Below, in pieces: positions 35,149 to 45,186 of a DNA stretch of 62,048 nucleotides; positions within the stretch are counted from its first letter, which is position 1, and each line of letters begins with the position of its first letter. Source of the DNA: Falcatimonas sp. MSJ-15. GTDB taxonomy: Bacteria; Bacillota; Clostridia; Lachnospirales; Lachnospiraceae. Where the stretch lies: assembly GCF_018918265.1 (NCBI RefSeq), contig NZ_JAHLQC010000020.1, positions 1 to 62,048 of the forward strand, in the 5' to 3' direction. The translations under genes and the position numbers were made by a program. The notes beneath the pieces were generated by a model that made no database searches, was not told the origin of the DNA, and was given only the letters and a program-made list of their open reading frames with translations.

Positions 35149-36300
35149 ATGAACATTAACGAAAAAGCCTTAGCTCTCCATGAAGAATGGAATGGCAAAC
35201 TTGAAACTGCTTCAAAATGCAAAATAAATACAAGAGAGGATCTCGCACTTGCATATACTCCTGGTGTTGCTGAACCTTGTAAAGTTATTCACAAAGAGCC
35301 TGAAACAGTTTATAAATATACAAGCAAAGCTAATACAGTAGCTGTTGTTTCTGACGGAAGTGCTGTACTTGGCCTTGGCAATATAGGACCTCTTGCAGCT
35401 ATGCCTGTTATGGAAGGTAAAGCTGTACTTTTCAAAGAATTCGGTAATGTCAATGCTGTTCCTATCTGTCTTGATACACAGGATACAGAAGAGATTATCA
35501 CAACTGTTAAGAATATCGCTCCTGCTTTTGGAGGAATTAACCTTGAAGATATCTCAGCTCCAAGATGTTTTGAGATAGAAGAGAGACTTAAAGCAATGCT
35601 TGATATTCCTGTATTCCATGACGATCAGCATGGTACTGCTATTGTTGTTCTTGCAGGTATTATCAATGCTCTTAAAGTTACTGGTAAAGACAAAGAAGCT
35701 TGTAAAGTTGTTGTAAATGGTGCTGGTTCTGCCGGTGTTGCTATTACAAAACTTCTTTTAAAATATGGTTTTAAGAATGTTACAATGTGTGATAAATCCG
35801 GTATTATCTGCGAAGGTGACGAAGGTCTTAACTGGATGCAGGTTGAGATGAGTAAGATTACTAATCTTGATAAGAAAAAAGGAACTCTTGCTGATGCACT
35901 TAATGGTGCTGATATCTTCGTTGGTGTATCTGCACCTGGAATCGTATCACAGGATATGGTTCGTTCAATGAATAAAGATGCTATTCTTTTTGCAATGGCT
36001 AATCCTGTTCCTGAGATTATGCCTGACCTTGCCAAAGAAGCTGGTGCTAAAGTTGTTGGAACAGGAAGAAGTGATTTCCCTAATCAGGTTAATAATGTTG
36101 TTGCTTTCCCTGGCATATTCAAAGGTGCTCTTGAAGGACGTGCAAAACAGATTACAGAAGAGATGAAACTTGCTGCCGCTAATGCTATAGCAGGTCTTGT
36201 TGCTGATGAAGATCTTAACGAGAATAATATTCTTCCTGAAGCATTCGATCCTAGAGTAGCTGATGTAGTAAGCCAGGCTGTTAAAGATCACATTAAATAA
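35149..36300 (+). CDS. NAD(P)-dependent malic enzyme (malate to pyruvate)
   Basis: Oxidatively decarboxylates malate to pyruvate in the cytoplasm. The 383-residue short bacterial form has the malic N-domain with YTPGVAEPC (Tyr 36 region), VSDGSAVLGLGNIGP and the general-base Lys in MEGKAVLFKEF, the metal site in FEIEERLKAMLDIPVFHDDQHGT (E, D), and the Rossmann site VVVNGAGSAGVAI. Cofactor preference is not obvious from sequence. First of three plus-strand genes; the next starts 12 bp downstream. Intact. Confidence 0.96.
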   Translation: MNINEKALALHEEWNGKLETASKCKINTREDLALAYTPGVAEPCKVIHKEPETVYKYTSKANTVAVVSDGSAVLGLGNIGPLAAMPVMEGKAVLFKEFGNVNAVPICLDTQDTEEIITTVKNIAPAFGGINLEDISAPRCFEIEERLKAMLDIPVFHDDQHGTAIVVLAGIINALKVTGKDKEACKVVVNGAGSAGVAITKLLLKYGFKNVTMCDKSGIICEGDEGLNWMQVEMSKITNLDKKKGTLADALNGADIFVGVSAPGIVSQDMVRSMNKDAILFAMANPVPEIMPDLAKEAGAKVVGTGRSDFPNQVNNVVAFPGIFKGALEGRAKQITEEMKLAAANAIAGLVADEDLNENNILPEAFDPRVADVVSQAVKDHIK

Positions 36301-36312
36301 TGGTACTTTATA

Positions 36313-37245
36313 ATGGTTAATTATAATGGTAAACCTTATCATTCACTTGATTATCATCTAAGAGAAGTCTTTCATGACAAAGTCTATAAGATTGCTCTTG
36401 ATGCCGGAACCACATGTCCTAATCGTGATGGTAAAATAGACACCAGAGGCTGTATATTCTGCAGCCTTGGTGGTTCTGGTGATTTTGCTTCTTCACGTAA
36501 GCTTTCAATTACCAGTCAGATTGAATCTGGTATACGCTCTATATCCGAGAAATACAACGGTCACAAATTTATTGCTTATTTTCAGGCTTTTACAGGCACT
36601 TATGGCGATAAGAACTATCTAAGAGAATGTTATCTAGAAGCTATCAGGCATCCTGACATTGTATGTCTGTCAATAGCTACACGTCCTGACTGTATTGATG
36701 AGGATATACTAAAAATATTAGATGAATGTAATCATATCAAACCTGTATGGATTGAACTTGGACTTCAGACTATTAATGAAGATACTGCCAGATATATAAG
36801 ACGTGGCTATCCACTTTCTGTATTTGATAAAGCTGTAAGAGATCTACGATCTATTAACATAGATGTAATTGTCCATACTATTATAGGTCTTCCAGGCGAG
36901 ACTTTTGATGATATGAAAGCTACAATATGCTATCTTGCAAAGTGTGATATTCAGGGAATCAAATTACAACTTCTTCATGTTCTTAAGAGAACTGACCTTT
37001 TAACCGATTATGAAAATGGATTGTTTCAAACATTATCTTTGGAAGAATACACAGATATAATAATAAAACTAATTGAATTATTACCTGAGAATATTGTAAT
37101 ACACAGAATAACAGGCGATGGACCAAAATCCATCCTTGTCTCTCCTACCTGGAGCAGTAACAAAAAATATGTTCTTAATTATATTCATAAGGAATTTAAA
37201 CTTAGAGGTGCTTATCAAGGCAAATATTATAGACGGAGGTTTTAA
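36313..37245 (+). CDS. TIGR01212-family radical SAM protein (YhcC-like)
   Basis: A 310-residue radical SAM enzyme of the YhcC family. The cluster Cys residues lie in CPNRDG and GCIFC (about 35-50), a wider first spacing than the classic CxxxCxxC and typical for this group. Further landmarks are YFQAFTGTYG, LSIATRPDC, WIELGLQT, HTIIGLPGET and KLQLLHVLKRTDL. The family is related to the wobble-uridine enzyme Elp3, but its reaction is not firmly established. It lies 12 bp after the malic enzyme gene and ends 1 bp before the DUF4364 start, so all three are probably one operon. Confidence 0.92.
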   Translation: MVNYNGKPYHSLDYHLREVFHDKVYKIALDAGTTCPNRDGKIDTRGCIFCSLGGSGDFASSRKLSITSQIESGIRSISEKYNGHKFIAYFQAFTGTYGDKNYLRECYLEAIRHPDIVCLSIATRPDCIDEDILKILDECNHIKPVWIELGLQTINEDTARYIRRGYPLSVFDKAVRDLRSINIDVIVHTIIGLPGETFDDMKATICYLAKCDIQGIKLQLLHVLKRTDLLTDYENGLFQTLSLEEYTDIIIKLIELLPENIVIHRITGDGPKSILVSPTWSSNKKYVLNYIHKEFKLRGAYQGKYYRRRF

Positions 37246-37246
37246 A

Positions 37247-37765
37247 ATGACTAATGACTCATTAACACTTTACAAGCTCATAATTCTATATATGCTGAAT
37301 AAAGTAAACTTTCCTCTTACTAATACTCAGATATCTAATTTTATTCTTGATAAGGGGTATACAACATACTTTACTATTCAGCATGCAATCAATGATCTTT
37401 TAGAGTCTGATTTGATTGAAGTTCGAACATATCGTAATAGTAGTCAGTATCACATTACCAAAAGCGGCAGAGAGACTCTGTCATTTTTCAAATCAAAGAT
37501 TTCTGATGCTATAATCGCCGATATCGACCAATATCTTATTGAAAACAAATATGAATTGCGTAACGAAGTTAACACCATATCCGAATATTATAAATCTACT
37601 AATAATGATTTTACTGTTCATCTTGCTGTTAAAGAAGCAGGTTCTCCACTTATTGATCTGCATCTGTCTGTTCCTACAGAAGCCCAGGCTGATGCAATGT
37701 GTGTTAACTGGAAAGAAGAAAGCCAGACAATCTATGCTTTTGTCATGGATAAATTAATGAAATAA
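37247..37765 (+). CDS. DUF4364 family winged-helix protein
   Basis: A 172-residue protein of a Clostridia-restricted family. Residues 8-75 form a winged helix (YMLNKVNFPLTNTQISNFIL, then HAINDLLESDLIEVRTYRNSSQYHITKSGRETL), so DNA binding is likely. The C-terminal half has beta strands with VHLAVKEAGSPLIDLHLSVP. The ATG at 37247 follows GGAGG at seven bases; the frame extends upstream inside the previous gene without a start signal. It is the last gene of the malic enzyme-radical SAM unit. Target unknown. Confidence 0.87.
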   Translation: MTNDSLTLYKLIILYMLNKVNFPLTNTQISNFILDKGYTTYFTIQHAINDLLESDLIEVRTYRNSSQYHITKSGRETLSFFKSKISDAIIADIDQYLIENKYELRNEVNTISEYYKSTNNDFTVHLAVKEAGSPLIDLHLSVPTEAQADAMCVNWKEESQTIYAFVMDKLMK

Positions 37766-37823
37766 TCTGAACAGTTTTAATCAATTTATATACTTATTTT
37801 ATTAGGCTTGCTATTCGCTTAGA

Positions 37824-37875
37824 TAAAAATGAGTCATATATCTGTTATTACATATATGGCTCATTTTTATTTTTT
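37824..37875. terminator. Bidirectional terminator between convergent operons
   Basis: Long arms AAAAATGAGTCATATAT and ATATATGGCTCATTTTT with one mismatch, then T-rich DNA on the plus strand and T5 on the minus strand. It ends the malic enzyme unit and, beyond the minisatellite, the tig-ysxC operon. Confidence 0.82.
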
Positions 37876-37884
37876 AATGTATAT

Positions 37885-38049
37885 ACATTTTAATTCAACA
37901 CATTTTAATTTAATGCATTTCAATTCAATACATTTTAATTCAATACATTTTAATTCAATGCGTTTTAATTCAATACATCTTAATTTAATACGTTTTAATT
38001 CAATACGTTTTAATTCAATGCATTTCAATTCAATACATTTTAATTTATA
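37885..38049. repeat. 15-bp minisatellite, eleven units
   Basis: Eleven exact-length copies of ACATTTTAATTCAAT with point variants (ACG, GCA, TTT in place of TTC). It lies between the terminator and the ysxC stop. The plus-strand frame repeats HFNSI but has no ribosome binding site and is not considered coding. Confidence 0.95.
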
Positions 38050-38081
38050 TATTTTTTAATCTATGCATTATATGAATTTTC

Positions 38082-38666
38082 TTATTCTGCAAGTTCTTCA
38101 ATAACATTCCAGATATCTTCAAGTCCCTGCTTTGTCTCTGCTGAAAATGGAATAACTCTTGTCTCATTACCTATTCCAAGACCTGTCTTTATAGCTTTTA
38201 CCTGCTTTTTAATCTGGCTTCTCTTTATCTTATCAAGCTTTGTTGCAATAATAATCGGTGTATAACCATTGTATACAACCCATTCATACATATTTCTATC
38301 ATTTTCAGAAGGATCATGTCTGATATCTATAAGAAGAAAGACCTGTTTTAGCTGTTTAGACTGATTAAGGTATCTCTCTATCATCTTGCCCCACTTTGCT
38401 TTTATCTCCTGTGAAACTTTAGCATATCCATAACCTGGTAGATCAACAAAATATAAAACATCATTAATATTATAAAAATTAATAGTCTGTGTTTTACCTG
38501 GCTGTGATGATGTTCTGGCAAATGATTTTCTATTCATCAATGCATTTATTAATGATGATTTTCCAACATTTGATTTTCCGGCAAATGCAAATTCAGGTTT
38601 TGTATTCTCCGGCAGTTTACTTGTTATTCCACATACAGTCTCAAGGCTAAGACTTTTTATTACCAT
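38082..38666 (-). CDS. ysxC: Ribosome biogenesis GTPase YsxC/EngB
   Basis: A 194-residue essential GTPase for 50S assembly. G1 GKSNVGKSS (30-38), G2 region TSSQPGKTQTINFY with the T of the switch, G3 DLPGYGYA, G4 TKLDK (about 140), G5 SAETKQG. It is the last gene of tig-clpP-clpX-lon-ysxC; a 15-bp gap follows lon, the standard order in Firmicutes. GGAG lies before the ATG. Intact. Confidence 0.97.
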   Translation of the reverse strand: MVIKSLSLETVCGITSKLPENTKPEFAFAGKSNVGKSSLINALMNRKSFARTSSQPGKTQTINFYNINDVLYFVDLPGYGYAKVSQEIKAKWGKMIERYLNQSKQLKQVFLLIDIRHDPSENDRNMYEWVVYNGYTPIIIATKLDKIKRSQIKKQVKAIKTGLGIGNETRVIPFSAETKQGLEDIWNVIEELAE

Positions 38667-38681
38667 ATCAATTCTCCTTTT

Positions 38682-41000
38682 TTAGCATAATGCTGTTGAT
38701 AATACATCTTTCATCGTTGATGCATATACTATCTTCATTCCATTTGTTATCTCTTCTGAAAGCTCTTCTACATCTTTTCTATTCTTCTCTGGTACAACAA
38801 CTGTCTTAATTCCTGCCATATTAGCTGCTAGAAGTTTTTCTTTAAGACCACCTATTGGAAGTACTCTTCCTCTAAGTGTAATCTCACCTGTCATAGCTAC
38901 ACTAGCTTTAACTTTTCTTCCTGTAACAGCTGACAAAATAGCTGTTGCCATCGTTATTCCGGCTGAAGGACCATCCTTTGGTACTGCGCCTTCTGGAATA
39001 TGAAGATGTATGTCTCTCTTTTCAAAATAATCCTCTGCTATATCATATTGTTCCGATATAGAGCGAACGTATGTAAGTGCAATCTGGGCTGACTCTTTCA
39101 TCACATCACCCATCTGACCTGTAAGATTAATTGCACCTTTACCAGGCATAACATTCACTTCTATCTGAAGTGTGTCTCCACCTACTGCAGTCCATGCAAG
39201 TCCTCTTACAATTCCTATTTCATCTTCATCATTAGCTTTTATATAATCATATCGCTCTCTTCCAAGATATTTATTAAGATTACGCTCTGTTATTCTTACT
39301 CTTGTCTTCTTATTCTCAACAATCTCTCTGGCACTTTTACGACATATTGCACTTATCTTTCTCTCAAGATTACGCACTCCGGCTTCCCTTGTATATGAAT
39401 GAATTATTGTATGCAGTGCATTCTCACTTATTGTAAGATTATCTTTGCTAAGTCCATTCTTTTCTATCTGTCTAGACACAAGATAATCTTTCGCAATATG
39501 AAACTTTTCATTTTCAGTATAGCTTGATACTTCTATTATCTCCATTCTGTCACGTAGTGGTTTGCTAATAGTACTTATGTCATTAGCAGTTGCTATAAAT
39601 AATACATTAGACAAATCTACTGGAAGTTCAACATAATGATCTCTGAACTTATCATTCTGTGCCTGATCAAGAACTTCTAATAATGCTGCTGAAGTATCAC
39701 CTTTATAATCACTGCTCGCCTTATCAACTTCATCAAGAAGCATAAGTGGATTATTAACTCCTGCTGTCTTTAATGCATCTATGATTCTTCCCGGCATAGC
39801 ACCAACATAAGTTCTTCTATGTCCTCTTATCTCAGCTTCATCATGAACACCCCCAAGACTAATTCTTACATATTCTTTATTAAGTGCTCTTGCAACTGAA
39901 CGTGCTATAGATGTCTTGCCTGTTCCCGGTGGACCAACAAGACATATAACAGGTGTTTCACCTTTTTTAGTAAGATTTCTAACTGCGAGGAATTCAAGTA
40001 TTCTCTCTTTTACTTCGCTTAATCCATAATGATCTTCATTGAGTACTCTTCTTGCATTCTTAAGATCATCATTATCTTTTGATGATTTGTTCCATGGAAG
40101 TTCTAAAAGAGTATCAATATAATTCTTAATCATTGAACCTTCACCTGAATTAAACGATGCATTTTTATATTTTTCTATCTCTTTATATAATCTTTCTTTT
40201 ACTGTCTTATCTGCTTTTAGTTTTCTAACTGCCGCATTCAGATTGTCAATCTCTTGTTCCTGACTGTCTTCTCCAAGTTCAGCTTTTATAACCTTAATCT
40301 GTTCTCTAAGAACATATTCTTTTTGATTTTTTTCAATATGTTCTTTCACTTTTGTCTGAAGTTCTTTTTTTATAGTCTGAATCTCTATCTCATTAGCGAG
40401 ATATTCTGTTATCGCTTTATAACGCTCTTTGATGGTATCTTTTTCTAAAAGTTCCTGTTTGTTCTCATAATAAATAGGTAGACAAATCGCTACCTGATTT
40501 AGCAATTTGTCTATCTCTTTAATGCTTATTATATTTTTAATAACATCTTTACTTATTTTGGTATTATCAAGAACATATTTTTTAAGAAGATCTGTAACTA
40601 CAAGTATCATTGCTTTTTCTTCTGATTCGCTAATATCTTCTTCCTTAATATAAGGACATATTGATATCTCTCCACTAAGCATTGCACTATCTTCTTCTAT
40701 AAGATCTTGCATTACAGCTCTTTCATTACCTTCAACTAATACTCTCACAACATTATTAGGCATCTTAACTAACTGCTTAATTGTCGCAACTGTACCAAAA
40801 TTAAATAAATCTTTTGCTGAAGGATCGGACTCCTCTGGATTTTTTTGTGTAACAAGAAATACTTCTTTATCTCCACCCATTGCTTTTTCAAGTGCCTGAA
40901 TAGATTTTTTTCTCGATACATCAAAATGAACAACCATCTTAGGGAGTACAGTCATACCTCTGAGTGCAATAACAGGTAAAACTTTTTTTATTTCACTCAT
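38682..41000 (-). CDS. lon: ATP-dependent protease Lon (LonA)
   Basis: Hexameric AAA+ protease for misfolded and regulatory proteins. 772 residues: N-terminal LON substrate domain (about 8-200), coiled coil (about 200-290), AAA+ with [21 protein letters not shown] and TANDI, and the serine protease domain with [10 protein letters not shown] (catalytic Ser) and GLKEKLLAA (catalytic Lys). The start overlaps the clpX stop by 4 bp (ATGA). Cytoplasmic soluble form without the LonB membrane insert. Confidence 0.98.
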   Translation of the reverse strand: MSEIKKVLPVIALRGMTVLPKMVVHFDVSRKKSIQALEKAMGGDKEVFLVTQKNPEESDPSAKDLFNFGTVATIKQLVKMPNNVVRVLVEGNERAVMQDLIEEDSAMLSGEISICPYIKEEDISESEEKAMILVVTDLLKKYVLDNTKISKDVIKNIISIKEIDKLLNQVAICLPIYYENKQELLEKDTIKERYKAITEYLANEIEIQTIKKELQTKVKEHIEKNQKEYVLREQIKVIKAELGEDSQEQEIDNLNAAVRKLKADKTVKERLYKEIEKYKNASFNSGEGSMIKNYIDTLLELPWNKSSKDNDDLKNARRVLNEDHYGLSEVKERILEFLAVRNLTKKGETPVICLVGPPGTGKTSIARSVARALNKEYVRISLGGVHDEAEIRGHRRTYVGAMPGRIIDALKTAGVNNPLMLLDEVDKASSDYKGDTSAALLEVLDQAQNDKFRDHYVELPVDLSNVLFIATANDISTISKPLRDRMEIIEVSSYTENEKFHIAKDYLVSRQIEKNGLSKDNLTISENALHTIIHSYTREAGVRNLERKISAICRKSAREIVENKKTRVRITERNLNKYLGRERYDYIKANDEDEIGIVRGLAWTAVGGDTLQIEVNVMPGKGAINLTGQMGDVMKESAQIALTYVRSISEQYDIAEDYFEKRDIHLHIPEGAVPKDGPSAGITMATAILSAVTGRKVKASVAMTGEITLRGRVLPIGGLKEKLLAANMAGIKTVVVPEKNRKDVEELSEEITNGMKIVYASTMKDVLSTALC

Positions 41001-42301
41001 GCAATCTCTCCGCCATTATTTTTTACTAATTTCTTTTTAGCAGTTTTTCTTGGAACTGGTTCTGTTCTATATTCAAGAAGTGGCTTATCTGTACCAAGAA
41101 CTGCTTCTTTTGTAACTATACATTTTGCAATTGTATCATCTGAAGGAATCTCAAACATAATATCCATCATTGTTGCTTCAAGTATAGCTCTAAGACCTCT
41201 GGCTCCTGTATTTCTCTCAAGACTTCGTTCTGCAATTATTTCAACAGCTTCCGGAGTAAATTCAAGTTCAACTTCATCTAACTCAAAAAGTTTCTTATAC
41301 TGTTTAACAATTGCATTCTTAGGCTCTGTAAGAATCTTTACAAGTGCTTCTTTGTCAAGCTTATCAAGTGCTACAAGTACAGGAACACGTCCTACGAATT
41401 CCGGTATAAGACCAAACTTAACAAGATCGTGTGGAAGCACCTGGTGGAACAATTCTTCATTAGAGAATTCTGCTTTATCTTCACCAGTTGCATTGAATCC
41501 TATTGTCTTCTGATCCATACGTGCTTCAATTATCTTCTCAAGACCATCGAATGCACCACCACATATAAATAATATGTTAGTTGTATCTATCTGTATTAAT
41601 TCCTGATGTGGATGTTTTCTTCCTCCCTGAGGTGGAACTGATGCTACAGTACCTTCAAGGATCTTTAATAATGCCTGCTGTACACCTTCACCTGATACAT
41701 CTCTTGTAATTGATGCATTTTCAGATTTTCGTGTAATTTTATCAATTTCATCAATATAGATAATGCCACATTCAGCACGTTCCATATCATAATCTGCTGC
41801 CTGAATAATTTTCAAAAGTATATTTTCAACATCTTCACCGACATAACCTGCTTCTGTAAGTGCTGTTGCATCTGCAATGGCAAATGGAACATTTAACAAT
41901 TTTGCAAGTGTCTGTGCAAGAAAAGTCTTACCTGAACCTGTTGGACCTAGCATAAGTATATTACTCTTCTGAATATCTACATCAAGATCTCTTCCTGATG
42001 TTATTCTCTTATAATGATTATATACAGAAACTGCAAGTACTTTTTTTGCTTCATCCTGTCCTATAACATACTGATCGAGAAACTCCTTAATTTCTTTTGG
42101 TTTTAACAGGTTAATACCATCATGGTTATCCATGCTGTCTTCAAATTCTTCTTCAATTATCTCTGAACATATCTCAATACATTCATCACAGATGTAAGCT
42201 CCATTTGGACCAGCTATAAGTTTACGTACCTGATCCTGTGTTTTATTACAGAACGAACATCTTAACTGTTTTTTATCATCGTTATTACCTCTACCTGCCA
42301 T
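40997..42301 (-). CDS. clpX: ClpX ATPase of the ClpXP protease
   Basis: Unfolds substrates and feeds them to ClpP. 434 residues: zinc-binding N-domain with RCSFCNK and [11 protein letters not shown] (C4), AAA+ Walker [11 protein letters not shown], Walker [10 protein letters not shown], the pore loop GYVGEDV, sensor RNTGARGLR, and the ClpP-binding IGF-type loop (KTIGFNA). The ATG at 42301 is preceded by GAGGTGA; the ATG at 42319 gives six more residues but less well placed signals. Follows clpP after 78 bp that hold a perfect hairpin; overlaps lon by 4 bp. Confidence 0.98.
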   Translation of the reverse strand: MAGRGNNDDKKQLRCSFCNKTQDQVRKLIAGPNGAYICDECIEICSEIIEEEFEDSMDNHDGINLLKPKEIKEFLDQYVIGQDEAKKVLAVSVYNHYKRITSGRDLDVDIQKSNILMLGPTGSGKTFLAQTLAKLLNVPFAIADATALTEAGYVGEDVENILLKIIQAADYDMERAECGIIYIDEIDKITRKSENASITRDVSGEGVQQALLKILEGTVASVPPQGGRKHPHQELIQIDTTNILFICGGAFDGLEKIIEARMDQKTIGFNATGEDKAEFSNEELFHQVLPHDLVKFGLIPEFVGRVPVLVALDKLDKEALVKILTEPKNAIVKQYKKLFELDEVELEFTPEAVEIIAERSLERNTGARGLRAILEATMMDIMFEIPSDDTIAKCIVTKEAVLGTDKPLLEYRTEPVPRKTAKKKLVKNNGGEIA

Positions 42302-42339
42302 CAGCTCACCTCGTTTCATAATTTTGGGAATAAAGCTAC

Positions 42340-42369
42340 TTAAGACTCCTAAATATTTAGGAGCCTTAA
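42340..42369 (-). promoter_or_regulatory. Perfect hairpin in the clpP-clpX spacer
   Basis: CTCCTAAATATTTAGGAG is an 18-bp palindrome, extended by TTAAG/CTTAA after one mismatch. No U-tract follows on the minus strand. It may be an RNA processing or stabilising element that sets the ClpP:ClpX ratio; a protein-binding palindrome is also possible. Confidence 0.55.
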
Positions 42370-42379
42370 ATTACTATTA

Positions 42380-42961
42380 TTATCTTCTTTCTACTACGCT
42401 GTCAATAAGTCCATATTCAACAGCTTCCTGCGCTGACATGTAATTATCTCTCTCTGTATCAGCAGCAATAACATCAAGTGGCTTACCTGTATTAGCAGCC
42501 AATACCTGATTTAATCTTGTTCTTGTCTTGATAATATGATCTGAAACAATCTTAATATCTGTTGCCTGGCCCTGTGCTCCACCAGAAGGCTGATGAATCA
42601 TAATCTCAGCATTAGGTAATGCAAATCTCTTGCCTTTTGCTCCACCAGCTAATAAGAATGCTCCCATACTTGCTGCCATGCCTAAACATATTGTTGAAAC
42701 ATCGCATTTTACATAATTCATTGTATCATATATTGCCCATCCGGCTGTAACTGAACCACCTGGACTGTTAATATATAAATGAATATCTTTATTAGGATCT
42801 TCAGATTCAAGGAATAATAACTGAGATACAATTAAGCCTGCTGTAGTCTCATTAACCTCTTCTCCAAGGAAAATAATTCTGTCTTTTAACAGTCTTGAGT
42901 AGATATCATATGATCTCTCTCCTCTGCTAGTCTGTTCAATAACATATGGCACTAAACTCAT
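42380..42961 (-). CDS. clpP: ATP-dependent Clp protease proteolytic subunit
   Basis: Forms the tetradecameric barrel of ClpXP. 193 residues, mature start [19 protein letters not shown]. Catalytic Ser98 in GMAASMGAF, His123 in MIHQPSGG and the Asp in the segment [14 protein letters not shown] near 170. Normal length. It follows tig by 39 bp and precedes clpX. GGAGG is upstream of the ATG. Intact. Confidence 0.98.
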   Translation of the reverse strand: MSLVPYVIEQTSRGERSYDIYSRLLKDRIIFLGEEVNETTAGLIVSQLLFLESEDPNKDIHLYINSPGGSVTAGWAIYDTMNYVKCDVSTICLGMAASMGAFLLAGGAKGKRFALPNAEIMIHQPSGGAQGQATDIKIVSDHIIKTRTRLNQVLAANTGKPLDVIAADTERDNYMSAQEAVEYGLIDSVVERR

Positions 42962-43000
42962 ATTAATTCCTCCTGTTCCAATTATCTTTATTCAGATGTA

Positions 43001-44287
43001 TTAGATTTCTTTAGCTGAATCTACAACTAATTCTACAGCCTTAGTTACTGCAATATCTTTCTTCATCTGTTCTTTTTCTGAATCGCCCATAACTTCTTTA
43101 AGTTTTGAAGCTTCCATCTTGTACATCTCAGCGATTTCATTAATCTCTTTTTCTAAATCTTCATCAGTTACTGTAATATTTTCTTTAGCAGCTACTGCTT
43201 CAAGAACAAGTCTTGACTGAATTCTCTTAAGAGCATTTGGTTTCATATCTTCGAATAATCTGTCAGGTGTTAATCCTGTGAACTGGAAGTACTGTTCAAT
43301 TGTTAATCCCTGAGCCTGTAATCTTCTTGAGAAGTCATCAGCCATCTGTCTAACCTGTGTCTGAATCATTGCTTCTGGAATTTCCATTGTAGCATTTTCA
43401 ATAATCTTGTCGATTACTTTTGTTTCTTTTTCTGATTCAGCTTCGTCTTTTTTCTTCTCTTCTAACTTAGCTCTTACATCTGCTTTGTACTCTTCTAATG
43501 TATCAAATTCTGATACTTCCTGTGCGAATTCATCATCTAATTCTGGAAGTTCTTTAACTTTGATTTCTTTAATTGTTACTTTGAATGTAGCTGGCTTTCC
43601 TGCTAATTCTTTTGCATGATATTCTTCTGGGAATGTTACATTAACTTCACATTCTTCTCCAACTTTTTTACCAATTAACTGTTCTTCGAATGTATCGATG
43701 AATGAATGTGAACCGATTGTTAATGAATAGTTCTCACCTTTTCCACCTTCAAAAGCTTCGCCATCAACAAATCCTTCAAAATCAATTACTGTCATATCTT
43801 TATCCTGAACTGGTCTGTCTTCTACAGTAACTGTTCTTGAGTTCTGTTCTCTTGCTTTATCTAATTCTGCTGTTACTTCTTCTTCTGAAACTTCAGCATC
43901 TGTTTTTTCTACTTCTACACCTTTGTATTCACCAAGTGTTACTTCTGGTTTTACAGCAACTTCTGCTGTGAATATAAATGGTTTGCCTTTTTCAATCTGT
44001 GTTACTTCGATCTTAGGCTGTGATACGATTTCTTCTCCACATTCGATAAGTGCTTTTGAATATGCATCTGGAATTAATTCATTAGCTGCATCATCATAGA
44101 AGATTTCAACGCCGTACATTTTTTCTACCATTGCACGAGGTACTTTACCTTTTCTGAAACCTGGAACACTAATCTTACCTTTATTTTTAAGATAAGCTTT
44201 CTGAATAGCTTTCTCTAAATCTTCAGCTGAAGCCTCGATTGTAAGCTTAATCATATTTTTTTCTAATTTTTCAACCTGTAAACTCAT
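43001..44287 (-). CDS. tig: Trigger factor, ribosome-associated chaperone
   Basis: Binds the ribosome exit site and helps nascent chains fold. 428 residues: N-terminal ribosome-binding domain with the signature GFRKGKVPRAMVEK (42-55), FKBP-like peptidyl-prolyl isomerase domain (about 150-245; VIDFEGFVDGEAFEGG, FPEEYHAKELAGK), and the long helical C-terminal chaperone domain. Promoter-proximal gene of tig-clpP-clpX-lon-ysxC, linking folding with protein disposal. AAGGAGG precedes the ATG and an extended -10 promoter lies about 90 bp upstream. Confidence 0.97.
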   Translation of the reverse strand: MSLQVEKLEKNMIKLTIEASAEDLEKAIQKAYLKNKGKISVPGFRKGKVPRAMVEKMYGVEIFYDDAANELIPDAYSKALIECGEEIVSQPKIEVTQIEKGKPFIFTAEVAVKPEVTLGEYKGVEVEKTDAEVSEEEVTAELDKAREQNSRTVTVEDRPVQDKDMTVIDFEGFVDGEAFEGGKGENYSLTIGSHSFIDTFEEQLIGKKVGEECEVNVTFPEEYHAKELAGKPATFKVTIKEIKVKELPELDDEFAQEVSEFDTLEEYKADVRAKLEEKKKDEAESEKETKVIDKIIENATMEIPEAMIQTQVRQMADDFSRRLQAQGLTIEQYFQFTGLTPDRLFEDMKPNALKRIQSRLVLEAVAAKENITVTDEDLEKEINEIAEMYKMEASKLKEVMGDSEKEQMKKDIAVTKAVELVVDSAKEI

Positions 44288-44372
44288 TTCTTGAATTTCC
44301 TCCTTAAAATATATGTATAAGTTATATTTTTCATTCTGCGTACTTATCCAATTTTAACCTAGACAATGACCT

Positions 44373-44381
44373 ATTATATCA
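44373..44381 (-). promoter_or_regulatory. Extended -10 promoter of the tig operon
   Basis: TGATATAAT on the minus strand is a full extended -10 element (TGnTATAAT), about 90 bp before the tig ATG. The -35 is poor, as usual for this type. No CtsR or CIRCE site is visible, so heat regulation is not indicated. Confidence 0.6.
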
Positions 44382-44453
44382 TATTCATAATAATTTTGCT
44401 AGTGGAAAATTCGCATTTTTATGTGTTTTTTGAAAAATAAGCTCTGTTATCTG

Positions 44454-45005
44454 CTAATCTGTATAGCAGATTCCTTTTGCCTTTTCTTCTGCAGTTTTTT
44501 CATCAACAAGAATTGATATAAGCTGTAAACCAAGGTCAATTGCTGTACCCATACCTCTTGCTGTGATAATATGACCATCAACAACAACTTTGTCATTAGT
44601 AACTTTCGCACCAATAAGTTCTTTTTCAAATCCAGGATAACATGTAGCATATCTTTCTTTTAAGATACCTAAGTGTCCAAATACGCTTGGTGCTGCACAT
44701 ATTGCGGCTATGTATTTTTCTTCCTTGTCAAATTCAATAATCTTCTCAAGAAGACCCTCATGGGTATCAAGATTACGTGTTCCAGGCATACCACCTGGCA
44801 GGAATAACAGATCTATATTCTTAAAATCAGCTTCTTCGAATAACTTATCCGCTTTTATCTCTATATTATGCGCACCTGTTACTCTCAAATCACCTGTTAC
44901 TGATATCATATCAACTTCCACTGCTGCTCTTCTTAATAGATCAATTACAGCCAGTGCTTCTACTTCTTCAAATCCTGTTGCAAGGAAAGCATATACCTTT
45001 GCCAC
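44454..45005 (-). CDS. DJ-1/PfpI family protein
   Basis: A 183-residue cytoplasmic protein of the DJ-1 (ThiJ) clade. AKVYAFLATGFEEVEALAV supplies the conserved Glu, and AAICAAPSVFG the nucleophile-elbow Cys near 104; LLFLPGGMPGT is the other family mark. The GTG at 45005 begins VAKVYAFLA, as relatives do with MAKVYVFLA; the ATG at 45017 directly abuts the AAAGG and is less likely. Roles proposed for the clade include glyoxalase, chaperone and oxidative-stress functions; none can be chosen here. Same strand and 166 bp upstream of tig. Confidence 0.9.
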   Translation of the reverse strand: MAKVYAFLATGFEEVEALAVIDLLRRAAVEVDMISVTGDLRVTGAHNIEIKADKLFEEADFKNIDLLFLPGGMPGTRNLDTHEGLLEKIIEFDKEEKYIAAICAAPSVFGHLGILKERYATCYPGFEKELIGAKVTNDKVVVDGHIITARGMGTAIDLGLQLISILVDEKTAEEKAKGICYTD

Positions 45006-45043
45006 TTGAACACACATCCTTTCTTATTGTATAATAACTATAT

Positions 45044-45099
45044 ATATTGTTTCTCCGATTCTTTTACATAATAACATATATATAACTTCGAAACAATAT
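45044..45099. promoter_or_regulatory. Inverted repeat in a divergent spacer
   Basis: Exact 10-bp arms ATATTGTTTC and GAAACAATAT (45044-45053, 45090-45099) lie between the DJ-1 gene and the CYTH gene, which diverge. It could be an operator pair or the base of a hairpin. No regulator is evident. Confidence 0.35.
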
Positions 45100-45186
45100 T
45101 TTTCGCCATCTGATGCAGTTTATCTGTATTAACTGTAATTAATTATTACAATCTGTCAGATGTTAGAATTATGGAGGTAATACATT

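Noticed and set aside
37829..38059. 76-codon HFNSI-repeat frame
   Set aside because: It begins inside a terminator and follows a 15-bp minisatellite that keeps any frame open. No Shine-Dalgarno.
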